Of a stretch of 64,000 nucleotides of DNA, positions 47,732 through 59,800 are shown piece by piece (positions within the stretch are counted from its first letter, which is position 1; every line of letters begins with the position of its first letter). This DNA is from Strongylocentrotus purpuratus (lineage: Eukaryota > Echinodermata > Echinoidea > Camarodonta > Strongylocentrotidae): contig NW_022145611.1 in assembly GCF_000002235.5 (NCBI RefSeq), positions 10,752,342 through 10,816,341 of the forward strand, in the 5' to 3' direction. Both the position numbers and the translations under genes were made by a program. The notes beneath the pieces are model-generated. The model did not search any database and had not been told where the DNA came from. It saw only the letters and a list, made by a program, of their open reading frames with translations.

Positions 47732-47739
47732 TATAAAAG
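47732..47739 (+). promoter_or_regulatory. TATA box (TATAAAAG) of the TFIIA alpha/beta gene
   Basis: A consensus TATAAAAG lies 139 bp before the ATG in a locally GC-rich segment. The expected start site is about 47760-47765, beside a small hairpin (GGCTTCGGTGAAGCC at 47762-47776). The leader would be about 105-110 bases. Confidence 0.65.
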
Positions 47740-47870
47740 CGACGAGCGACAGTGTCGCGGTGGCTTCGGTGAAGCCGAGACGTCAAGTTAGAAGCGTTCA
47801 GTTAAAATCAATTCTCTTGTTCTCTTCATTTTCGGGATCTTTCTTCTGGTTAATCTTTTGAATTTTGAAA

Positions 47871-47894
47871 ATGGCTGCCAATTCTCAGATTGTG
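47871..47894 (+). CDS. GTF2A1: TFIIA exon 1 (8 codons)
   Basis: It encodes MAANSQIV with donor GTGAGC, phase 0. A short first coding exon just before the KLY helix is plausible for this family. A competing GT three bases upstream would drop one codon. Confidence 0.8.
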
Positions 47895-50800
47895 GTGAGC
47901 GTCTTTATCATAGATATCAAAGTTACGCTGTTTTTAATGTGTTAATCGTGTCATGATTTATGATTTTAGTCTCTCGAGTCCGATTTTTACGATTGAAATT
48001 TGAATTGAATCAGAAAGCAATTCCATTTTTATTTGTTGCATGTTAAAGGATTAGTATCTTTGAACAATTTATTGTAGGATGCGGGGTGTGCTTAAATACT
48101 CATTCCGTGAGTTAGGAATACGAGGGACTGTTAATTAAGTCTTAATTTTATTGAGAAATTCTAATTATTCAGGGTTCATGATGTGCAATACTGTACAAAT
48201 TGCATGTCATGTCATTTATTTTCATCGACTTCTTTTTCTCTCTCTCATCGCAATTACAGCACAAGTTGTACAAGAGTGTAATTGACGATGTGATAAACAA
48301 CGTTCGAGAGGCATTTTTAGATGAAGGAGTCGAGGAACCGGTTTTGCAAGACTTAAAACAGGTAAGAATTTGCTGCCTATATCAGTGCCGCGATAAATTT
48401 GACACAGCTTTTTTTTCTTTTTCAATGAGCTCGAGCTCAACAGCTAACACTCGGTAACAATACGAATGTGTATGCACGAATACGTGTAGAGAGCGCACAC
48501 AGTTGCACGAATAGCTAGGTAATGAAATGAGTCCTTCAGTGTTGCCACGTTTGAATGCTAAAATATCACATTTCAGATAATCCAAAAGAATTCTTTAATT
48601 GCTCGAAAGCGTCGCTACATCTGAATCTCCATATTGGTCCTATTTTGAGTCCGTAATATGTCACTAAACAGCCTAAATTAGCAGCTTATTTTAGAAGCTG
48701 TCGCGAACGATCGTTCATTGTGCTGCGGCAGCGGTCTGGACGTGGACTGCCATCTTTCTCGGCGCGCTGCGACCTCTTGTTAGGGTACGATTTGCATATG
48801 CCCATGTATTTATACTGGAGCCTCATTTGACTACGGATCGCTTTGCAGCCAATGATATTCTTGTATTAGGTTGAGTGACCTCAGCTTGCTATACATATTC
48901 ATAAGTTGGCATTTAGCCAGCCAATGATTATCCATATTTGTAAGCCAGCCACCCATATCCGTGTCCTGGCTCATGCATAAATTAGCTTATTGTTGCGTGT
49001 CTCTGAAAAGTCTGGTGTGTTCAGACTCTTTGAATTAAAATAGGTATGCTAAATGTATTATTTTCAAGATACTATTGAGCTAGTTTGCATGACATATCTG
49101 GAAAATTTTATATCCATTTAGAATTTTTATAAATGAATTACATTTTAAGATCGAATTTGTATGAATACTCAAAAATACAAGATGGTTTAGACTTTAGAGA
49201 GAGAGTCTGCAAGTGTAAGCTAGTGTTGCAATTAAAGGAGAGACCGTATTTGTAATGCAGGAGTGTGAACGATTATACCCACTTGTACTTATATTGCAAA
49301 GTTTCATTAGCACACCATATTGACTCTTCAAAAATGGGGACGTGATCTTTTCAATTGTTAAACTTTTCATATTTCTAATTTTATTTGTTATTCATGATTA
49401 AAAAGGGAACACCACCCTAACAATGGATCATTTTTTTGGTTATTTTTGTTTTTTGGGATGTGTAAAGCATTACAAAAATGAAACGCCTACCTATGAAAGT
49501 TTTAGGTACCGGTAAATTTTATAAGATTTTTTTTTTTAATGCAGTTAATTTTTCAAAGTCAAACATAAATAGCCTACCGGTACTGTGTTTTCCCATAATT
49601 CTACTTATGAGCAGATCCACTTGTTTTGTACTAAGAATGTCACAGACAGAGGTGGCGCTCCAAGGGGGGGGGGGGGGGGGGGGGCACAGTGCCCCTCTTT
49701 TTTTCAATTACCCCAAAAGTTCCCCCTTTCACCTTTGATAAGTGCCCCTTTTACTTTAACATGTGCCCTTTTTCCTACGACAAGTTCCCATTTTCCTAAG
49801 CAGTAAGAGTCCATATTCCATTCTCATAACTACCCTTTTTAATCTCTAGTAAGTGCCCCTTTAAACTTTTGATATATATTCACCTCGGATATTTGCCCCT
49901 TTTCTTTTCTAATAAGTGCTGATTTTCCTTACGATAAGTGCCCCTTTTCATTTCTGGTAATTGCCCCTATTCAAATCTGAGAGATGCTCGTTTTAATTTG
50001 ACAAGTGCTCCTCCCCCTCTCGATATATAGCTCTTTTCATCTCTGATGAGTGCCCCTTTCCACCTCTAATAACTGCCCCTTCCAATTTAAAGCGACTAAG
50101 AACAATTTCCCCCAAAACTTGCTCGCATTTGTAGATGATATAATAATGTTACTTATTAAAGGTCTTTTCAGTCTTTCGTTATGACAATGTGCTTATTTCC
50201 CCTTCAGGATTGTGTTTTTCCCTCTCTATAAGATGTAATTTTTCGCACTACGACTTTACAAATCGTAAAAATTTTCCTCGCTCGCTCACAAATGAATATT
50301 CTGACCATTACACCAAACTGCAAAGTAAGATGCTTAAGCATAAGCTTGTTTGATGTATAAAGATAAACAAATGTTGAACTCATCCCTGAAAATGTAATCA
50401 CAGTGAAGAGGTATATACCAATGTCAAAAATATTGTATATTTTTGTATGAGGTTTCCGTTTGTAGGTACCCTTTTTTTACAGAAAGTGCACTTTTTTGTT
50501 GGGTGCCCCCCGCCCCCTCCCCCTGGTCATAGATATCAATATTTCTCCAAAGAACATGTTATGACTTACATGTGTCCTAGATATAGACACACAAATTTTA
50601 CACATCACATTGATGAAATCATTCTGTTTTTTCATCAACAACTAAGAACAAGCACATTGTAATCATCTGTACAAAACAATTTGAGAGCTAATTCTTGCTA
50701 GTAATGTCACCAACAAAAATCATTTCTTATTCTTTGTTAGGTTTTCCTCTATATTTTACTGATCTTTGTCTGTTTTTTGTATTGAAGACTGACCTGGTAT

Positions 50801-53800
50801 TAAATCCCACACAAACTTCCTTGTTTGGGGGGGGGGGGGGGTGGGGGGTTCCCTACCAGACACCTAGGAAAGACGTTTGTACTTGGGATGCTGATACTGA
50901 GATATTCTCAGCAGATTCTGTGAGAAGAATATAATGCTCATGAGCCACATTTATTGGGGTGTCTTCTCACTCCAAATTTCAAAAACCTCTGACAAAGGAA
51001 TAAAGAAAAGGTCCTCATGTTTCAGGGATCTATTATTCACTTGAAAAAGGAGAAAATTAAATTAAAATGTTTGTCAGGGTGTGAGAGCTAGGGGCCAGTC
51101 ACAACCCCTAGAACCTTTGGTGGGCCTGTGAGAGGGAGGACTTCCCCTAAATGAACCAAGTTGAAGCTCCGGAGTGGCAACAAGGTGCTGAACGACATGG
51201 TTTCCAATTCAGTGAAGGCAGACAATATACCGGTAGTAAAAAATAAATGTTTGTGAAAAAGAGGGAACTCTTATTATTTTTTTGTATGATAAAAAAAATG
51301 TTGAAGATTTTCAAATTGATAGAAATCTCAATTTTTTGTTATTTTTTGTTTGGGATGACTTATCTACTTCCATTATATAGTTTATACAGTGATCCAATAT
51401 ATCTTTCTTCTCAAATTGTAGGATTAGACACTAATGAATAGGCCATTTTCAGAATGGAATTACATTTATGCATATATGCCTTCATGGAGGACCATGCTAC
51501 ATCTATCTCAATAGTCTGAATTCAAATTGTATACCGGTACATTAATTGTTACTAGCTAGGACAAATATGGCTTGTGCCCTACCAACCAACACAGTATGTA
51601 TGCAATTTGCATTCTGAATGTTGGAAGTACCATTATTTGTAGCAGGTAAATGAAATAATTTTAAACGTTTTTACAAGGCACTTAAGTCTAATTTGATTAC
51701 ATTATGAAAATGGTCTATTTAGGAAGATGCTCAAGAATACAAGACAGTCTATCCCTTTAATGACAAAAATAATTGAATGTTTCTTTGTATTTCATGTTGA
51801 AAATAAATTCTTAGTTGTTCCTATTTACACGATACTGCTCACTGCATTGATTTTCAAAGATTCTTTTTTCTTTGTACTAATAGGCATGTACATGTAGAAA
51901 CACCTGCCTTTCCCCCCTCAAAATCAATGCAATCGACCTGATTAATGTATTTCAATTTTTGCATGTTTCTCTCCCTAACTCCTGGGCCCTGTTTCCCAAA
52001 GCCTTTTTTCAATGACAAATAACAAAAATCAGTGACAAATCTGCTGATAACTAATCAGAAGCAAGGATATCAGTAGCTTATAACAAAAAATGTCATTTGT
52101 TACTGATGACAAGTTTTGTGAAACGGCCCCCCTGGTTACCAGTCATTTCAATCACCTGCTATGAATAATGGCATCTCTTTGGATGGAATCCACTTTGCAT
52201 AAATTTACATTAATTGTTGATATGTTGGGCAAGCTGTAACATTAATAGTGTTAAGGTGTCTAGTGTCTAGAGAAACCTTTTGTTGTAAAATTTATGCATA
52301 CAACTGACAGTAGGTCTTTTAGTAAAAGCTTTATTTGCTTGACATGCAGTCTCAGAGACAATAGATGATTTTCGTAATGTGGTCAAATGTAATGCATATC
52401 TTGTTTTATATGCCTCCTTACAAACTTTTCATCCACCTGTTACTAGTAATTTCCTTTCAATAGCCAGGATGCAAATTGCATGCACTCATCACATGTTATT
52501 TGGGCTCCATGAATCTCTGAAATAGTGGAGGGATCAGCTAAGAAGAAGTTATCATGCTGTCCCGATCTTCTGCTCTACAAACTTTGTGTTTGTAATTGCT
52601 GTAGTACAGTTTGTACTGATATAATGCACATCAATCTTTTATCATTGGCTTTTGAAGTTCACTCATCCAGACACAAAGCAGTGTTTTTTATGAATGGACA
52701 TGGACTTCACAATGAGGTCAATCAACCTGATAATCATTGTTTGTATTGTGTCTGCAGTGGAAGGAATGTCTGAGCTGAAGTCATTGACCAGCCCTCATGT
52801 ATTGAAGTGCAATAGAGCTCTATTTATGGAATGCACAGCTCAAGTTGAAACCCTCCAGGTTTTTTTTCCAATCAAGTTGTACGTTATGCAAGCACAATAT
52901 CAACTTTCGTTGTGGTGTTGGTAATGTAAGAGAGATGCTACATCTATCTTCACTGCATCAAACTTTGATTGGTTTGGATGCGACATTCATTTTACCTGGG
53001 ACTTCCACGCTAATCAAGATCTTGGTACTGTACCCATATCTTCTGTGCTTCTTGAAGGGTTTGCAGACTACACAGCAACACTTATATAACTGCTATCTCC
53101 CAACTCCATGCAAACTTTTTATTGTTTGTGATTTCAACATTCACTGAGATAGGTCTACCAATTCAGAGACATGAACTTTAAAGGTATTTTTAAATCCTTT
53201 GGTTTGACTCGGGATGTTACAAGGTCGCCTAGGTCGGACTCGTATCAATGGTCATACAGATGTATCTGTTTGATTATGTGATTGAATACAGCTATGCAAT
53301 TTGCATTGTATTGAAATATAATTATTGGTGAATGTAAAATCTTGTTGCTTGGTAGATTTGAATACATCTTTTTGCTTATATTTGGCGATTGCACATTTGG
53401 CAGATATCATTTATTGGTAGTTTTGAACGCCATTTGCTAATGTGAATTTTTTAGCTACATGTATCTGTATTTTTACTGATAGTGAAACACAATTGTACCA
53501 ATTAAAAACAAAAAATAGTGTGTAAATAATTTTTGGTGATATTGATCCATGAAAAATTTGTCATAAAATGACATTTCTGAAGGCAATGTGCTATTTAGTG
53601 GTTCTCTCTAAAGTCTAAACCTTTTCTACAATTTTTCATTTTGCATTATGAACGCATCTTTTGGAGCTATTATTTTTTGCTAAGCTTCATTGAAAATACT
53701 TAATGATTACTGGTCATGTATATGTGATTACCCTGGGCTGGATATGAACCTAACCTAACCTATATCTTACCGACTGAATAAGACAACTCGTATCCTGGTG

Positions 53801-56800
53801 TAAATTTATTAACTCTGATTAATCAGAACTCATCACGATTTCCTTTAATTTCAATATTCTTGCAGATATGGGAGAGCAAGCTCATCCAGTCGAGAGCTAT
53901 AGACCTCGCCCAAAAACCACCTCAACAGGCTGCTGGGAAGTACAAAGGTCAAGATACTTCAAGGTCATATCAAAATGCCCAATCTTCATCTGACAGACAA
54001 CAGATGGAACATCAAAGTGAGTTGCGCAAAGTTTTGTAATTAAAATAGAATAAAAAAATTAAAAAAGGTAAGGATCAGTTTTGGAAATGCCCCCCTCTCA
54101 ACAAATGAAATAGAAGCTCTTACCGGTAATACCAATCATGTGAAAGAATATGTTTTTGACTATATACGTGATGATAGAAATTTTGCCGGGAAACCGCCAA
54201 CTAATTGATATATTTGGTAAATTATATCTATTTGGACCTGATAGATATCCCGCACGTGTCGCGCACGTGTCACATAGTTCCATATACATCTTTCTGTGTA
54301 TAGTGCTTGTAACTTTACTAAGACTAGGCCAAATTTCTTATCATTTTTGATTCCAGAACCTTGCCGTACACACCAATACTTATATGCTAGATGATCAACC
54401 TTTTCTGATCGATTCCACAACGATCCTCTCACAATGCTATGGCATGCCCAGAACTGGTCTTTATCTTTAAACTATGAGTGTTCTAATTCAAGGGTAAATG
54501 CTGAATCATAGGCATATTAGAAAGGGGAGGGGGGCAGGCAGGCTGGCTGTAGGGATTTGAAATTAATTACCTTAGTATTTGCAACTGTCGACTTATGTGA
54601 AGGCAGTGAGGTGCCCTTATATCTCTTATATTTCATCCTGTTTACCTTGAGCAGAAAATAATATTTTTTAACTTTGATGAAATGTCAGATAAAAAAAAAA
54701 GAAAAATGGGGAATTGTTGTTATCACCAATATTTGGGCGACTGGCATTACCTCTTTTTTTTTGGAATTAAAAAAAACAAAACATTTTACATTTCTTAAAT
54801 ATATTACGTTTATGAACCAAAGAGTAGCTAATTGGGGGAAAAATATACATACCATTATACACCTATGTTCTGAATGAGGTGATTTCAGATAAATTGTATT
54901 TAGCAATTGGTATGATACAGATTTTAATACTGTCAAAAACTGTGGAAAGGTCAAGATGTATCTCTAGGCAATTATGGAATATATTGCAGTACTATTGTGA
55001 GCAGGTGCATTGACTACATGGTAATAGTGTCCCACATGGCCATTTGCCACAGTGTCCTCAGGTTGGGGTAGTAGCATTAGTGTTTGGATGTTGTGGGGAG
55101 GGGTGTACAAAAGCACTTTATGACAAAGCGTTCACTCATGATAATGTTTGCTTGAAACAACTGTATCCCTTTAAATTTTTCACCAGGAACTCAACCACAA
55201 ATGGTTCTTCAGGGTGCCACTTCATCACAATCATCTGTTTCTAACAACTTGGTAAGATTATACATTAATAATTTACCTTTCACATCAAAACAAATATTTG
55301 TGTACAGCTAGAATGTATAAGTCATCCTATTAAAGACCGTCAATACTACTGGGCCAGAAGAGATTAGACCACACAGCGAGGTCACTGACAGGTGGCTATC
55401 TCATTAACTCAGCTCTCAACTAACATAAGAAAAAGAGGATCATGGGGGACCAACAGGCACTGAATTGGGAAGTTTTCTTTATAGAGGGAGCAAGTAGCTA
55501 CAAGTAGGACAGTTGGGCTTTAAAACAATTTACCTGCCATTCTGGGTTTTATGGGTAAGGAGTGTTGAAGAAAATAAAAATGACATAAAACCCTTACACT
55601 TATATGAGCTCACAAAGAATAGAGTCCGACTTGGGTTCCTTGAGGGCCCTATAAAATGCAAGGGCATATGGGTGTGTCAAGTTGCTTTCATGTTTAAGGG
55701 CAATCCAACGCTTGTAATAAGGACTTTAAAAAATGCATAACTCATTCTTTTTGTCCGATTTCAATTTAGTTGGCGTGAGGGTCGGCCTAGCTAACATGTC
55801 TATTGTTTAGAAGATCATTACGCCGACCTTTACGCCGCCCTTACCATATTTACGCTGACCAGCTCTAAACACAACCTTTACGCCAACCAAAATTGCCATC
55901 GTGTGAACACTGCTATAATACTAATGTATCTCAAATATGTGCATGTTTCTCTTCAGAACCCCCTGTTTCTATGTAATTCACCTACTAGGCATTTCTATAG
56001 ATGGAATCCTCTTTGTATACAATATTTGTTTCTATGTCGGGCAAACCTGGGAACAATAAAACTTTTGTTCATGAAGCATGCATAACATTAGAAAAAGGGT
56101 GTATTCAGTGACTGCAATTAGAATGGATTTCCAGCTGTTCATCTATTTTTTTCATAATTTACATAATTTAATCATAATTTACAGAGTTCATCTGCTGTGG
56201 CGGCTACTGCAGCACTCCAGCAGAACATGCTCCATTTGCAGTCACAACGACAGCAGATCCAGAATGTACCATTTACCATCCAACAGCAAGGAGCTGGTGA
56301 GTCTAATAAAAATAATAATAGGCATTTCTATAGCGCTGTCTATCTAGAAATTCTAATCCAAGGCGCACTAATTATTACCAAGGGCTTAGCCTAGCTACCA
56401 TTACAGCGCTCCAGCATTTCAAGGAATTAATTCCTGCCAGGTACCCATTTACCTCAACTGGGTCGAGTGTGGCAAATGAAGATTAATGCCTTTCCAAAGG
56501 ACATTGGTGCCGTGTCTGGGATCGAACGACAACCTCTGAATTTCAAGTCAAGTGCTTAAACCACTCGACTACGACACTTCCACACTTGTACACAAGAGTT
56601 TGCCCATCTTGGTTGCACTTGATCACAACATGGCTTATTCTTTTGTTTTGTGCTTGCCCAACAAAGCAGTATTTGCTGTATTGTGCCCAATTCAAACAGG
56701 GTTGGTTAAATCTCCTCCAAATCAATGGCTGTGATAGTAATACTGTAAGTGTGTGCTGCCACCCATGGTTACCAGGTTATTTTACCTGGTACCCAGTCAG

Positions 56801-59800
56801 GCGCGCAGAAAGCAGTTTGGGATTGGGGGGGGGGGGGGCAAATATTCCAGGGGGCTCACCTTCCAAGGGCAATGACGTAATGAGAAAAAACGTTCAGAAG
56901 GGGGGGGGGGGGGGGGGGAGACGAAAAATCTGCATCACCACCAGTCTTACACGTTACATGCAGGTCACGCGGAACGTTTTTCAAAGTGGAGTATTAACGG
57001 TCAGGTAGAGCGTAAATTGGCGTGGGGTCCAGGGCATATGAGCCTCGGCAGGGGGTCAAGGGGCTGAGCCTCCAGAAGCTCAGAGGTTTTAATATTTAAC
57101 TACGGTCAGATGAGCATCCAGGGGCCGCCCTAGGGCCCTTGGTGGGGTCCAGGGGGCAGAGCCCCCAGAAGCTCAGGGGTTTTAGGTATTTACTTATGGT
57201 GAGATGAGCATCCAGGGGCCTGTCTAATAGGGCCCTTGGTGGGGTCCAGGGGGCAGAGCCCCCGGAAGCTCAGGGGTTTTAGGTATTTAATTACGGTCAG
57301 ATGAGCATCCAGGGGCCCGCCTTACGGCCCTTGGTGGGGTCCAGCGGGCATAACCCCGGAAGTTCGGGTTTTTTAGGTATTTAATTACGGTCAGATGAGC
57401 ATTTTTTATACCTTATTTGTGACATTGGCAGGTCACTTTTTTTTTCTCTCCGTCTTTATTTCTTTTTCTCTTTAACATACTTTTTCAAAAAGTGAGGGGG
57501 GGGGGGGGGGGGGGGGGCTTGAGCCCAGCCACTTTGCAGACCATGACATAAAGGCTTCTAAATAAGCGTATTTTTCGCCCGACTGTAATCTGAGAATTTC
57601 TTATTTTCCAACAAACGCATAAACAGGTATGACTTACAAAAAAATGGAGAAAAATACCGGGAAATCATGTCATAACAGCAACATTTGTAAATCACTGGTA
57701 TCGAATAAGAAATACCCCCCCCCCCCCATCAGTACGCCAGCGTTCAGGAGCTCATGTCTTCTCACCCCTATAACAAAACAAATAAACAGTCACGCTTTCC
57801 CATTCTCGCACAATATGTCCACGATATGCGCGTATCGCTATTATAAGCCGTATAGGTGGCATGCGCAATGCTTATGAAATTTAATTCCTGTGAACTTTCC
57901 TTTTCTTTGAATGGAATGGTATATGTGATTTAATTCAGGTTTTTATTATTGTTATGTTCTTTTGGTTAAAAATACAAACCATGTTTATTCCTTAACTGCT
58001 TTTTTTTTTTTTTTTGGAGGGGGGGGGGGCGTTTTTGGGGGGCAAAACTGCATTTACCCCCCCCCCCCACTTTTTTGAGTGGGGGATGGGGGGGGGGGCA
58101 AGGTCTGGAATGCCCCTCCCCTTCCTTTAAAACCAAATGTGCAAAAAAATGTGCCCTCCCCCTTCAAATTTCCAATCCAAAATGCATGTGAAAACTGTGC
58201 CTTCCCGCTTTTGATGAATTCTGGATATGCCCAAGCTGGTATCAAACCACAAAATATTGAGGTTATTGCAGGCAGTGAGGAGCAGTGTAATTAATATGAT
58301 TTGACCTTGCTTTTCTGTTGAAAAACATGTTTACGGGAAACAGCTGGGAAAGTGTTGTAGCAAACCTGCCATAACTTTGGCATATGACATTGAATCTGAA
58401 TGATCTTTACATTTTTGAAATGTGGAATAATCGGATTAGCTATATTACAATTCCTTTTTTGATAACGAAGGAAAATTGGGGACAAAAAAAACAAGAAACT
58501 TTGTATGAAAAAGAAAAATAAAAGTCTGAAATATAGCATTAAATCAAAAGGAAAATTCCTGTGAAATATCATTTTTATAAACCCATGCGTCTGGATATGT
58601 CTGGAAAAAATCCACCGGAATGCGTTTTTATACTTTTGATACGAGCACCGATCTACTGAGTGATGACGTCATGCTCAATAGTACAATCCCACATAAGCTA
58701 GTTTTTGTTGGAGCTGATCGGTATGCCTTGGGGCATAGATTGTAATGTTTGCAATGTTTGAATTAACCTCCAATTTTCTCCAAAACTTATAACAAATGTA
58801 TATTACGGAAATAAAACTGAATTACACTGATTATCAACCTCATTGCTTTACTGTAAATCAGACAGAATACTGGTAACATGGCACTAAACATGTAAATTCT
58901 TGTGAATATCATCTGCAGCAGTACCATGTAGTGCTACAGCGAGCTCATGCCTCTGTGTGTGTCCATGCCAAGCTTGGCTTGTTTACGTAATTTTGTGTCA
59001 ATGCGCATGCGTGAGTCTGTGAACTGGCAATGACGTCACTTTTCTCCTACACTGCTCCTAGAAGGTTTTCAATTTCTGAAAAATAACCCATTCATTTTCC
59101 ATTGTATCTCCAAAAGTAAGTCATGATATAAAAAAAATACAATTTTTCATACGTCCTTCGATATGACCATTTTACATTATTCCATTTCTCTCCTACGTAT
59201 GGACTTGCAAAAGTAGATTAATGTTGTGCCAAAGGACATTAGAGCTGTGTCAGAGATCAGATGAACAGACTTTGCAATTCCAGTCTAATGTTATACCCCT
59301 TGACTACAACACCTCTACATGATGAATTTAATCTAACTTTTAGTTTTGTATGGAAACAATCTTCCCCCAGATAATTTTGTTTAAGCAAATCAGAATTGAC
59401 AGTGAAACATAATTCATCCGCTCCCCCCCCCCCTCCCCCAAGGATAATAATTATGTTATACCTGAAAATGCAACCATTCCAGCATATCACCTCTTTCTCT
59501 AAATACAAAATCTTAATTTTTCAATTTATTTCCAGCTGGCGGTGCAACACAAACATTCCCAGCATACCAAATCCAGACCCAGCAGCAACAAGGTGGCGTG
59601 GTTGGGTACCCACCCATCATCATCCAACCAGGTGCTCAGTCCAATGCCCAGCAATCACGCATCATGACCACACCCCAGGGTGTGGTGCTACCCCAAGGGA
59701 CAATACGAGTGCAATCCAGCGGAGATCAGGTCAGTCGTTATTTCTTCCCTCCATTAACCCCTACTTCTTTCCTGTTTCTCTTATAAAAGAAAACCTCGCC

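Noticed and set aside
31378..47870. A stonin-TFIIA fusion transcript like STON1-GTF2A1L.
   Set aside because: It would have to cross 16 kb and an antisense gene, and no sequence evidence supports it. RNA data could reopen the question.
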